A stretch of DNA of 64,000 bases from Isoetes taiwanensis (lineage: Eukaryota; Streptophyta; Lycopodiopsida; Isoetales; Isoetaceae): contig JAJEKV010000062.1 in assembly GCA_021234155.1 (NCBI GenBank), forward strand, positions 2,081,305 through 2,145,304, in the 5' to 3' direction. Positions 45,020 to 55,675 of the stretch are shown piece by piece. The notes under the pieces were generated by a model that had not been told where the DNA came from, searched no databases, and saw only the letters and a program-made list of their open reading frames with translations. Position 1 is the stretch's first letter. The number at the start of each line of letters is the position of its first letter. Position numbers and translations under genes: made by a program.

Positions 45020-46081
45020 TCAAATTCTACTCTATGTCTGATTCATGACCATCCTCTGCAAGAAGAGAGTGGATTCTTTTCCCCTTCTGCAGAATCTCTG
45101 TTTTCCCAAAGTTCATGTCAATTTGTCCTGTTGCAGAATTAGCACATGCCTTTATTGCTGCAACATAAGTTTGAACATTTGGCGTGATTCCTTCTTCCTG
45201 CATGCATTCAAGTATTTGTAGTGCCAACATGGACTGCCCATTCTCTGCATATCCAAAAATCATTGCACTCCAGGACACTATATCACGATATGGCATCCTG
45301 TCAAAAGCCTGATGTGCATGTGGCATGTTCCCACATTTGGCATACGTATCCACCAGGCTGCTTGCCACAAAAATGTCTGACTCATGCAGACCCTTTGCAA
45401 GCTAAGAATGGATGGCTAAGACCTCTAAATAGTTTACTTTCAGAAGCTTCCCTTCACCTTCTTTACACTTCTCATTTCCTACACAAGCAGTGCATGCTTT
45501 CAGGGCAGGAACATATGTTTGAGCATTTGGCACGAAACCTTCATCTTGCATACAGACAAACATTTGCATAGCTAATTCACCCTCCCTGTTATCTGCATAC
45601 CCTGATATCATAGCATTCCATGACACCACACTACGATTGTCAAAGATCTCATGAGCATGTGACGTGCTCCCACATTTGGCATACATATCCACCAGGGTGT
45701 TTGCCACAAAAATGTCTGAGTCATGCCTTCTCTTTTCAAGCTGATAGTGCATAGCCATGTTCATGTTTGAGCATTTTTACTTTCAGAAGTTCACCTTCAA
45801 CATGTTTGCTCTCTTCTTTTCTTTTGCCACCCGACCGGTACATGCTTTCGATCTTGGCGGTATGTGTCCGATCATTTGGAGAAAAACCTTCCTCTTGTAT
45901 GAATGCAAATAATGTCAAAGCCAACTCACACTGACCACTATCTACATACCCAAATGTCATAACATTCCAGGATACTGTGTCACGATTTGGTATTATGTCA
46001 AAGACTGCATGAGCATCTAACCTATTACCACATTTCAAATACATATGCACAATTGCACTTGCTAGAACAATGCTTGTATCA
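45020..46081 (-). pseudogene. PLS-class pentatricopeptide repeat (PPR) fragment
   Basis: Three successive PPR blocks can be read: 46,078-45,736 (AIVHMYLKCGNRLDAHAVFD, then SWNVMTFGYVDSGQ), 45,764-45,402 (NTLVDMYAKCGSTSHAHEIF, SWNAMISGYADN) and 45,368-45,027 (SSLVDTYAKCGNMPHAHQAF, SWSAMIFGYAENGQ). The pattern MYAKCG, VSWNAMI and GY is typical of plant PLS-type organelle RNA-editing or processing factors. Frameshifts separate the blocks, and no E or DYW domain follows. Helitron B inserted at 46,081/46,082 removed the upstream part of the gene. Confidence 0.88.
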
Positions 46082-46235
46082 TCTTTTATATTATAATGTT
46101 TTGATGTAAGTGCGTAGTGCATCGAGCCCTAGATCCAATGGCTTATATTTGTTTGGCCCATCCGACGGTTGACAAAAAAAGGAGGGGCTAAAGGAAAAAA
46201 AAGTCACTCTGTCGTGGTCTAAAGTTTTCGTGGCC

Positions 46236-46787
46236 ATGGCAAGCCTGTATCTTTCATCCCGCAAGCGTGTTTCTTCTATCCCAAGCGACAAAGATGATGA
46301 TGCCGCATCAGAAGCATTCTTTATCTTCGGCAGGTTAACGGTCCAGATGCTTATATTTTCTATTATCCTCTTGCTCTAGGAATTTTAGGGTTCATGACTA
46401 CGAAATCTGTCTGGAGTATTTGACGTGTTGAGAGCATCTACCCGGAGTGTTCTTGATCTGCTTTGGTGATATGGCTTTAAGACATTAAATGGTTTTTGCA
46501 GTCAATGCATCTCTGTGATCAAGATTGAGAGCAAAAAACCAGACATTCTTGCTTATAGAAGTCTCTCGGATACATATGCTCACGACCAGATTGGTAGCCT
46601 AGCAACTTGGCAGAAATTCCTGGGGATTCCTTTACGCCAAGGGGATCAACAATACATTCCTTTGTTCCAGCAGATGCCCGTTGTGGATGTTACAGATTGT
46701 TTTGGATGGAATAATATCAAGGAGGAAAGTGGACTATTTGAGTCTAACTGTTGGGCTTTATTTTCTTTGCCTCCCTCAAATGGCTAG
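46236..46787 (+). CDS. Two-exon captured reading frame, function unknown
   Basis: Exon 1 (46,236-46,333) starts MASLYLSSRKRVSSIP and ends at a GT donor; exon 2 (46,502-46,787) follows TTTTTGCAG. The phases join cleanly (two bases plus one) to give a 127-codon frame with a stop at 46,787. The product, with segments such as SVIKIESKKPDILAYRSL and FLGIPLRQGDQQYIPLFQQM, matches no domain I know. It may be a 5' portion of the gene whose 3' part is the auxilin fragment, or a separate capture. Confidence 0.4.
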
Positions 46788-47039
46788 AACTCCAGGGCCT
46801 GGCCTAACCAGATTTAATTGCTTCTAAACCTCGGTTCCACACTTGCAACATATGCACTGTATGATGGCAGCCATGTACAGGGAGAAAGTGTACGTGGCAA
46901 TATTAAATGTTCCTGTTACCAGTCACATACTTGGAGATATTGTTGAAATCACAGGTTGCATATGAAAAAGAGTACCTCATATTCATGTTTGATTCCCTTT
47001 GTGTCTAACAAAACACTATTTTCATAGAGGCTGCATCAG

Positions 47040-47560
47040 AATATGATCCTTCTGAGGGGCACGAGACGAAGTCTAGGAAACAACATCGTCATTTAGAACG
47101 AGCGGTATATACTAGACATTTAATTAGTTTAGGTTATACCTTTGTTATTCAAGATTAGAAAAAGTAGCCATGAAAAAAGACAGCTTTGCCAATCCTACAT
47201 ATCATGAGTATTGCTAACAATTCCATTTCTCTGTTACAGAGAGCATCTGAAATGTTAGATGGCAACATTAGGCAGTGGGCAGCTGGTAAAGAAGGAAATG
47301 TACGTGAATTACTGTCAACGTTGCACCAGGTGTGTTTTCTTAGAACAGCATGCTTCTATTGTCTTATCCAATCCAAGCTGAGATTTTTCAGCTGTAACAG
47401 ATACTTTGTGGGCAGAACGTGGATGGCAACCAGTTCTGCTGAGTGACCTCTGCAGTGGATCTGATGTGAAGAAGGCATACAGGAAGGCTACCTTATGTCA
47501 GTGCTTTGGGGACGTTTAAAAGGATGCAATTTGATCAGTGTCAAAAAACGAAAGGTAAGA
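47040..47560 (+). pseudogene. Auxilin-like J-domain fragment
   Basis: Exon 47,240-47,329 encodes RASEMLDGNIRQWAAGKEGN and VRELLSTLHQ. Exon from 47,401 encodes [15 protein letters not shown] and [11 protein letters not shown]. This is the conserved start of the auxilin C-terminal J-domain (W-x2-GKEGN-x-R-x-LLSTL, GW-x-PV, V-x-KAYRKA). The next residues should be the HPD catalytic tripeptide, but sequence after TLC diverges and stops, so Hsc70 stimulation is impossible. A one-base frame mismatch exists at the intron. A preceding exon near 47,030-47,104 (EYDPSEG, KQHRHLERA) fits the helical region before it. Intact auxilins uncoat clathrin vesicles. Confidence 0.8.
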
Positions 47561-47647
47561 AGAATCCATGGAATTCCCATCAATATCTATCTATATCAGC
47601 TATAAAATTGTGCCGTTAATATATTCTGCAACAATTTGCAGATAGCT

Positions 47648-47815
47648 ATGTCCAAGACATGGTTTTTAAGTGCTCTCATTTTGCTGCTACTGGTGTTGGT
47701 TTCTTTGGCAGGTGCTCTTTCCTCCTTTAACTTAAAAAATTCTTCATGTTGCTGTTTCTTATTGTTGAGATATTGCAGACTGTTCAGAGCTACAATCATA
47801 TGGAAAATTCTCTGA
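47648..47815 (+). CDS. Short ORF with signal-peptide-like start
   Basis: Fifty-five codons from MSKTWFLSALILLLLVLVSL, followed by a Cys-rich patch (SSCCCF). The hydrophobic start looks like a signal peptide, but the frame runs over a possible splice site (GGCAG at 47,708-47,712) and no relative is known to me. A captured first exon or chance frame. Confidence 0.2.
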   Translation: MSKTWFLSALILLLLVLVSLAGALSSFNLKNSSCCCFLLLRYCRLFRATIIWKIL

Positions 47816-48930
47816 GGTAAGACCCTGCTCCTTGATAGCTTCACTATTCTATCAAAATTTCCTAACGTGCAACACTACAGAACAGAAGACTTCGCTTCAT
47901 TGATTTACTTGATGGTTTTGCGCAGCAGATTATTCTGGAGCCTCCCATGGTGCATCTCCCTATACAGCACCTCTAGAGGCTAACTGAACAATGAAGTTGT
48001 TTTGGTGACTGCCAAAGCTTGTACATAATGATATTTACTATTATCTATTGCATCCATCTACAATTCTGCGATACGTCACAAAGAGGAAAGGGAACTAAAT
48101 GTATGCCCCGGTCCATTATGATTCAACCTTACATCACCAGTTTCGACAAATCCAATGAGAATATGAGCTTCATCTTTCTCATTCATAAGCTCCGCACTTA
48201 TTTTTCTTTAGTTCAAACTGCAATGTTGCCACATAACCCATTTCCCCCGTACTTAATATTCGTGATTTTCATTTTACTTGGAAAAAAAATGTAACTACAA
48301 GTAATGTGATGTTATGCATAGTCCCATAAGTGTGCAAGAGATTTAAATTTATAGCGGCCTTTAATATTTGGTTATTAATGTTTGTAGACATGGGTGGAAT
48401 CTGGTCTCACCCAAATATTATAACGAATTCCTTGAAAAGAAGACATAGGTAGAATCTGGTCCTTCAAATGTGCTATCAAATGGCCTTCAAAAATAGTATG
48501 AGAAATTCCTTAAGAAAACCAAGTACAACGTATGAGGTTGATATTTTAAGAATTTGTATTGTAGTGCTTTTAGGTTCTGTTGGGCCCAGCCTTGGGCCAG
48601 TACTTGAAGCATCTCTCAATCCCACTACCCGGTGAGACGCAGAGCCATTGTGGTATGATATGTGCCACTTTTAGCATGTGGCAATGTGGAGACCTAAGAA
48701 TTGCTATGAACAAGCATCATCCTGTTCTACTCAAAGCTCTCAGATAGATACCGATGCAACACTATCTAACATGAAGGAGCTAGATGTCTTATAGACATTG
48801 TTATACCTTTGAAAAGTTTCCTCTATAATAGAAAATTAAATAGTTGGATTATTCGCGCAAGCTTTTCTTTTGCGACCAAAAACTTACAGGCTTCCAACAT
48901 ATGCCCTTCTTATTGCGGCCAAAACATTTA
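47816..48930. other. Helitron B 3' region without supported gene
   Basis: AT-rich, scattered stops, ending in the hairpin terminus. ATTATTCTGGAGCC near 47,929 follows a GCAGCAG acceptor-like word but gives no recognisable exon. Confidence 0.4.
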
Positions 48931-49024
48931 CAGGCCGAACTTATGCCCAGCAACGCTGGGCACCGTTACTAGTTTAATTACATAAATCCTTGGGTTTTGA
49001 GTAAGCATAATCTCTCTATTCTGC

Positions 49025-49348
49025 AGGCATTTGCGCAAAGAGAGCAGGCGTTGTTTGGTTGAACTGAAATGCAACATTGTGGTCATAAACAAGCTCAGCC
49101 CTAAAATTTTGCGTCTCAACCTTCATCAAGCTCTTCCAGGAAAGGAACTGCCATTTGCTGATGAATCTATGCTATCCCTTAGAGACCCTGATCAAAGGAG
49201 CAGATTGGCCTTGACCATATCTGAAGAAGCCGATCTGGATGCTTCCGCCTCATCTTTGACCAGTAATTCTGATCAAGAATTCCAAACCTTTGAAGGTCCG
49301 AGATATGGAATATCAAAGAATTCACATACACAGGCTGGTAAAAAATAA
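49025..49348 (+). pseudogene. Protein-kinase-family exon (USP/inactive receptor-like kinase type)
   Basis: After a CTGCAG acceptor the frame reads HLRKESRRCLVELKCNIVVI, then NKLSPKILRLNL. This resembles the 'C-x-EEL-QCNIVV-x-x-SQPKVLRLNL' segment between the USP domain and kinase domain of plant inactive protein kinase (SELMODRAFT_444075-like) proteins. The following acidic serine-rich stretch (SEEADLDASASSLTSNSDQE) fits the linker there. The frame stops at 49,348 just past a GTAAAA donor-like word. The kinase domain is absent. From memory of the family; a database search is needed to settle it. Confidence 0.5.
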
Positions 49349-50157
49349 TACATGGAATGGCAATCACGACCATCCATATGATTCAAGCGGCCTTTCAGCC
49401 CGTCCGGTAAGTTGATAGCTTAGCAGCGTATTTTTAGGATGTCATGTTCATGCATGTTTTGAAATCCCTCATGCCTTTTTAACCTCACGGTCGGGGCCAC
49501 TCCTTATCTCTAAACTCATCTATTAGGAGGCTCAATGCTTCTAACATAACAACCTTTCTCAACGAAAATGTGGGAAGAGATGATACAAGAATCATGAGGA
49601 GGTCAAAAGGTGCACCAAGGCAATTGTTTGCGAGATCTTTTTGTCGGGGAAGGGAAATGGAAGCGAGAGAGCTGAAATTTCATACCGTGTCTTCTTCGAA
49701 AAAAAATTACATCACGAGGGAAAGCTCACGAGGATATTGATCGAAGAAAGGATAACCACATGAGCAAAGAAAAATCTCCTAAGTTTGCGGGGTAATCAAG
49801 TAGATGCGGATGAATATAAAGAGCAAAGTGATGAAGACAATCTGGTCTCGAGTATAAGGAAGGCAATTTCCTTATCAAGAAGTTCACTACTGGGGCCCTC
49901 TATGATATTTGGTTACGAATGTAGATGCACTAGGCGGAGGAGTTTGAGCAAAACTATATTTGCTTTGAATGTCAATACTTTATTCATGCATTAATCTTGG
50001 GCCACAAACAATATTGCTTATGCGCTTCCATTTCATTTTGTACAGGGGCAAATCTGATGATTAATGAAGACCATGCATAGCTATGACTTATGAAAATCAG
50101 GGATTATCAAAAAAGCTTCACTTGAGGAAGAATCTAGGTGAGTCAAACATGGAACAA
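49349..50157. other. No gene seen
   Basis: AT-rich interior sequence; open stretches are short and unlike known proteins. Confidence 0.4.
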
Positions 50158-50394
50158 TCAAGGTTGTTTTAGATGTGCATTCTCTGCAAGCAATCTACTA
50201 GAATGTTGAGAGAATAAAACGCAACTTATTACTTCTGAGGGGCATGATAATGGGAGCGGGGTAGTCTTGCGGGAAAATTCCTTGAAAGAAGTGCAGAAAA
50301 TGCAAGCACATTGTTTTGAAGCAAATGCTGCAAGTAAGACTATCAGAACTGAAAAACCTGCCACCATTTTTCTCTCCTTTCTGCTCATTTCCAC
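50158..50394 (-). CDS. Short ORF with signal-peptide-like start
   Basis: Seventy-eight codons; residues 10-30 (MVAGFSVLIVLLAAFASKQC) resemble a cleavable signal peptide, followed by five more cysteines in a weakly conserved-looking tail. No known family. It may be the first exon of a captured secreted-protein gene. Confidence 0.25.
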   Translation of the reverse strand: MEMSRKERKMVAGFSVLIVLLAAFASKQCACIFCTSFKEFSRKTTPLPLSCPSEVISCVLFSQHSSRLLAENAHLKQP

Positions 50395-50455
50395 ATGTAT
50401 GGCTTGGTATACAAGACCTCCCTCCCAGCTATGGCAACAGACTTAAGCTTTTGAA

Positions 50456-50459
<4 letters not shown>

Positions 50460-50488
<29 letters not shown>

Positions 50489-52068
50489 AGAGCAAGATAT
50501 TTATATTTTATTAATAATATAATATGTGTAAACACATTTATTTATGGCTCCAAAGCCAAATAGCCTAAACAGTTCAGCACAATTTTCCCAAAGTGTAGAG
50601 AAAAGGCCAAAACACCATAATAACAATCCACCTCAATCACTGACCCCAATATAGCTGAAGATGATACCCCTTTTTAGCTCCACCACCGAAGATGCAAGGG
50701 ACATGAGCATAGAAGTAGAAGCTTCATCCCTCGCCTTAACTTTCGGCCCATACTCTATCTCTACGATCAGTACTCTTTGGGAGAATAACAATCATTTAGA
50801 GAATATATTCTCACCATCTTCCTATGAGCACGGATATAAAGGCCTCCCCTAAGCGGGGTGGTCCACATCCACCTCCCTTGCCCATGAAGCTCACTTGGGT
50901 TGCATCTCCCACATGCTCTACCCACCAATCTAGCAAGCGACAATGAGAACATGTGGTCCTCCGTCCAATGTCTCATGGATTCGATAATTGCGATAAAGTG
51001 ATTTTGTGATCACGGTTTCCTAAAGTCTACACCTCCTTCCACCGGGATGGAAGAGGGCTGACATGAAAGAAAACCTCCCTCCAAGTTGCAAGTGCTAAAA
51101 TCGGTAGCAATCATGGCTAAAACATGAACAAGACCACCGCCACAAACAACCCAAGCTCTCCACAACCACATAGTATCGGCTCAAGCTAAAGCACGCCATG
51201 CTTGAGGTGCCTCCTTTGTACACCCCTTAAGTAACCCCGAAACATTTCACACAAAGGTGGTTGCTCAGAACAAGAAGCTAAATATATCCCAACTCCATTC
51301 AACCATCGGATAAGCCCACCGCAATAATAAGCCCTTGGATGCTAGCTAAATAAATCCAGTGCCCTCTTCTTCTTTGTACCCCACCATGTGACGAGAACCA
51401 TGACATACCCCAAGCTAAACTTAGTGCGGCCCAAGGAACATGGGTAATAGGGTATTACAAAACTACGCTCATGCTTGCACCAACTAGATACCAATGCAAG
51501 AACACTCTGCTTTGAAAGAAAGAATCTGTTTCATGTCTAGAATAAAACTTCGATAACCGATAGTGCCCATACCTTCCCCAAAATGAAAACGAATCAGACC
51601 CTTGAGTTCTGAAGCTGCAATGAGATCCCACGGGACGCAATGAGTGCGGCCTTTGACTCTGATGAGTGCGACCATCTACCACGCTCCGAGATCTAAACAC
51701 GAAAATCGACTAGAAATACACATCAAGAAAGAAGAAGGCATACCACTTTGATTGAGGTTTATACATGGCTACCCATTCTGGTTAAGTCGCAGAAGAAGAA
51801 ACAAGCAGCTGTTCTGATCATAAATCCTGTGCTGAAGATCTTTTTCAGAAGCTAAGGCGAGCTCCAAAGAAAGAGCCGTTTACCACAAGATTAGAAGCGC
51901 ATAGCAACCAACTCTCAACTCTGCAAGAAAACAACGGAATGTGGAAGCCAGTGGCCTAGCATCGGCCCCTCTTCCAGCAAGCAAGGAAGGATGGATCTGC
52001 TGCACGAGATGGGCGGCCGCCTGCCGCCGCCCTAGCCGCTACTTAAACCTAACATCCACCCCATTCCC
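50460..52068 (-). mobile_element. L1-like retroposon with poly(A) and 14-bp target duplication
   Basis: AGCTTTTGAATCTT flanks the element at 50,446-50,459 and 52,069-52,082. At the 3' end (minus strand) is an A tract of about 28 bases at 50,487-50,460, preceded by an L1-like 3' UTR string with TAATAAAATATAAATATC. The 5' end is GC-rich (GGCGGCGGCAGGCGGCCGCC), as in plant L1 leaders. No endonuclease or reverse transcriptase is present; scattered frames (51,700-50,767) are unidentified. It must have been moved by an L1 in trans or by internal deletion of one. Confidence 0.85.
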
Positions 52069-52082
52069 AGCTTTTGAATCTT

Positions 52083-53072
52083 AAAGGAAAGATCTACTAT
52101 AGATAGCATCCAGCTTAGTAGATATATATTTGAAGATACTTGGATATTCTAAATTGTGCAGACTGTATTCCTTTTACAGTTGGCAAGGCAACAACTTCTT
52201 TTTTATGCCATTTTCATATTCTTTTATTGATTCAAAGCATTGTATACATAATTTCTATTAGTCCCAATGGGATATGAAAGTAAGAAATATAAGATTGGCT
52301 TTAAATAGAACCCATATGTCACTCCCACACAATGCAACAACAATGCCACTAAAGAAATTTTAAGATAAGATATGCTTTAAAAAGTATGAATAATTGTACA
52401 ATAATACACTATCTTTGTCTAAGTTTATAAACATTTTGTAGCTTCCAAATACTTTGTCAAAATTCTATAAACAAAATTCTTATTTGGACCTACCAACACA
52501 TCAAATGGCGTTGCATAAAATGCAACTCATATGGTGGTATACAAACAATGCAACTTAATTCCACCAACACATGAAAAATATTTGCAAAGTATGCTTTAAA
52601 AGGTAAGAATGATTTAATTATCCAATCAAAACAGGTTTCCTCGGTCCTAATCGGCTTTCCTAAATTCAGAGGTTTCCATAAGTCATGTTTCTTAAAATTT
52701 AACATGCTATAATACATGCAAGGGATTAATACTCTAACTCTTCACATGGAACACCCATCGGAGGTACTTCCTAATACCCACCCTTCACATGGAATGGCCA
52801 TCGAAGGTGGGCAACTTTCTATTCTGTATAACGACGTATCTCCAACTTTATAACGGCGTCGTTCCATCTATGCGCATGAATTTTCATAGAATGAAGATGA
52901 CGTGTCTCCAACTTTACCCATGAATTTCCATATTAGAACGAAGAAGCTCTGAAGTTTGTAATATATTCCAAGTGAATCTTATCTCAAGGTTACAAAGCTG
53001 GTTTACGTCTGGCTTTAATTATCTATATGTTCTCAAGAGTTTATGTCTAGCTCTAACCATCTACATGTACCT
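52083..53072. other. No gene; decayed Helitron-type hairpins
   Basis: A damaged Helitron end is present at 52,795-52,823 (GGCCATCGAAGGTGGGC then AACTTTCTAT). The rest is AT-rich without supported exons. Confidence 0.4.
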
Positions 53073-53107
53073 AACATTTGCCCAGCAACGCTGGGCACCA
53101 TTACTAG
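53073..53107 (+). other. Helitron 3' terminus (plus strand), unpaired
   Basis: Hairpin GCCCAGCAACGCTGGGC at 53,080-53,096, then ACCATTACTAG ending at 53,107 before T, nearly identical to the end of Helitron B and of Helitron A. The matching 5' end was not found between 48,973 and here, so it is truncated, diverged, or lies further left. Confidence 0.85.
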
Positions 53108-53941
53108 TCACTATCAATAATAGTAGCATGAATTCTAATACCTGTGTATACTTCTCCTCAATTACTGCATTCTTTCAATGCAGCAAGAAAAATGGACCGG
53201 AAATGTTTTCTGAGCACAAAGCTAGATGAGTTTCAAACTGAGTTCCAAGCCCTTATCCATCCAGACTGCGACTGCCAAGCTTGACATTGTTTAATCATAA
53301 AACCCATCGACCCACCAGTGTCTTGTATAATGTGTCTTAGATCATCGAATAGTTGAATCTTTGATCATATTATTCGAATCCAGAGCGATGAATTGTTGCT
53401 GGATCAAGCCAGATTTTCTTATAGAGCCAGTCATGGTCGCTTCCTTGGAGAAGCCTGATCCAAAAATCAGATAAAAAGCTCGTCAAACAATAGGGCTAGA
53501 GATGGTTCTAATCCATTCCGAAATGATGGATTCAATCCTTTCCTTGGACATTTACCTTGTAACAGCCTTCTTGCAATGGCCGATGGCTCCAGCAAGCTTG
53601 CAATAGCTGATTCGCAAGATGCTGTTGAAGAAGGCGGCAAAACAACAGGGCCACGCCTTTCTCCAGAAAGGGCTAAGGGCACATTAGGGTTTTAGGTAAT
53701 ACAGAGCCAGGAAAAAATACTCATCCCCTCGCCGGAGTGAGGATGAAAGGAGTTCGATTGTTTACTGAAATTAATCTGGAGGAGGAGCTAGCAGCTCGAA
53801 GGTGCGATGGCCGCCCTCGCTAACCCTAGGAAAAAAAAAAAAAGCCAAGTTATAACAATATGACGTGGCATCATCTCCTCCATTGGCTTGATCAAATCTG
53901 GAGCGTCCAAATTAGGGCTGGGTCCAACACTTACACAATAA
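53108..53941 (-). other. 5' part of Helitron C
   Basis: Sequence inward from the 5' end carries GTGTAAGTGTTGGACCCAGC, where Helitron A has GTGCACCGAGCCC. A 71-codon minus frame (53,682-53,467) reads like a basic exon but matches nothing known. It stops at the inserted 53,107 end. Confidence 0.4.
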
Positions 53942-53956
53942 CATTATAATATAAGA
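53942..53956 (-). other. Helitron 5' terminus
   Basis: TCTTATATTATAATG on the minus strand with a host A just before it (T at 53,957 on the plus strand). Same word as at 36,463 and 59,978. Confidence 0.75.
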
Positions 53957-55675
53957 TTAATTACATTACTGGATTTACACAATTGGTCAACATAATTTAT
54001 AAACGTTTTCTTATTACAATTTCTCATGTACTCCTCATTTCTAAAATGGCTAAAAGTGGAGTTGAAGTCTACACTCATTAAGCCTAGGTGAACTTAGAGG
54101 CATGTTACCCCAAAGGAATAGATGTCAACCTTCCTATATAATGATTTTGGGAGGCTTTAGTATTGACAGATAAAATTATTGAGGGTCCAAATGGTAAAAC
54201 AATGAAGTGTATTATAGCTAGTAAGAAAGAGTATCACCATATGGTAAGTCTACTGTAATGCCACTCTCCTAATGTCTAAAAAGATGAATTTTTTAAACAA
54301 ACTCGATGTCTAATGCATGGATCTACATGGAATATCTTTTGCAGCACTTGGCATGTTAGTGATGGAACAACAACAAAACTTAAAACTCTGCTTGCACCTC
54401 ATGACTAACTTAGAACTTATTATTCTGATATTTCTTGAAAATTATGAATACATATACGATTTGCCTCATTTCCTGATTACAAACAATAAAAATTTCAAAG
54501 TAACAATCATAATATCGGCATTATGGATGAACTCAGACTTTAGTCAAGAAACCAATTCACGTGACAGACCAAGTAAATAGAAGCTCCACTCGTTTGCCTA
54601 AATAACTCTATGCAAACATATTAAGATCATTAATTGCACTGTATTAGCTTAAGCAATCAATCCATTATTCTATTATAAATTTAAATATGTAATTATGATA
54701 CGATGCTTGGGAGGGACTTAATTCATCCCAGATAAAAATGGGATAGTATGCATTTCACGTTTATACCTCTGTCAAATGGGTTGCAAAATATTCACACGAA
54801 CATAAATTTCAGATCAGAACTGCATGGCGTTTATAAATACTGCCCATTTACTATAGAAACATAATTTCTTATTTACTGCCAGCAAAGCGGGTTTGGATTA
54901 CATTAACTTCTCTACCTCACTAATTGATCTCACCAACCTAGAATTTTAATCATTTTAATTTATGTTTGTATTTAGTAGGACTGTGATTTGAGTTGAGAAA
55001 TGCAAGTAGGCAGTAGGATCTATGCATTCGTGCTCCACAAAAAAATAGATTTTTTACATGTTGGCACTAATTTCACTTCTAATCATCCTTCTATGGTTGG
55101 GTTTTATAATCTACGAAAGAAGCAACAATGTAGTTATCTTGCGATCCAAAGCCATGTATTGATCTTAAAACGTCTGGATATGGCGACTAAGATGACAATC
55201 AATTAATCAGCTATTCAAAAAAGCATGGGAGCACCAAAACATTGAGAAAATTTGTAAGGCAGGCTAGCAGGGCTAGACGTAGATGCTATAAAAAGTTAGC
55301 GAACATGTAAATCACTCATGCTGCGGAGGTTTGCGTGTGGAAATGATGGGCTATAACAAATGCAACTATACAAAATTTTGCTGCAGCTGCCAGTGCATAG
55401 TCCAACGGTTGCAAATGTAGGCCCATTTGGGCAATGCAATTTTAAACTTTGCAACTACTAATCCTTTCGTCTATTAAATCCTCAGCGTTTTTTGCTACTC
55501 AAAACCAACAACAAAAGCCTCTAAGAAGCTTGGAAGACTCCGAGGTTATACCTTCTAGCAAAATATTGACTGCTCTGATAATTTATGATATGGGCATTTC
55601 ATTCTAAAGCGATGCATCTTATTAAAAGCTCTGATCAGATCAAGTGTAGACATTTTAACATCAAAACAATATACA
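53957..55675. other. Intergenic, no gene seen
   Basis: AT-rich and probably single-copy. Open stretches (54,317-54,580; 55,000-55,206) show no known motifs. It may hold the 3' flank of the PIN-like gene. Confidence 0.4.

Larger units (their letters stand above)
46082..48972 (+). mobile_element. Helitron B, complete non-autonomous element (2.89 kb)
   Basis: The 5' end TCTTTTATATTATAATG starts at 46,082 after A. The 3' end has hairpin GCCCAGCAACGCTGGGC (48,945-48,961), then ACCGTTACTAG ending at 48,972 before T. The first 60 bases (GTGCATCGAGCCCTAGATCC) match those of Helitron A, so they are one family. It carries at least one host gene fragment (auxilin J-domain) and an unidentified two-exon segment, both with introns and on the element's own strand. 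No Rep/helicase. Confidence 0.85.
43055..53956 (-). mobile_element. Possible composite Helitron C (outer minus-strand termini)
   Basis: A minus-strand 3' end (stem ATTGCCCACC/GGTGGGCAAT, then TTACTAG, CTAG at 43,055-43,058) and a minus-strand 5' end (TCTTATATTATAATG starting at 53,956 after A) face each other. Between them lie Helitron B, an L1 insertion, a plus-strand Helitron 3' end at 53,107, and fragments of PPR, CONSTANS-like and kinase genes. That the two ends belong to one element is inference; the 5' end word matches Helitrons A and B while the 3' hairpin is a different subfamily. Confidence 0.4.
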
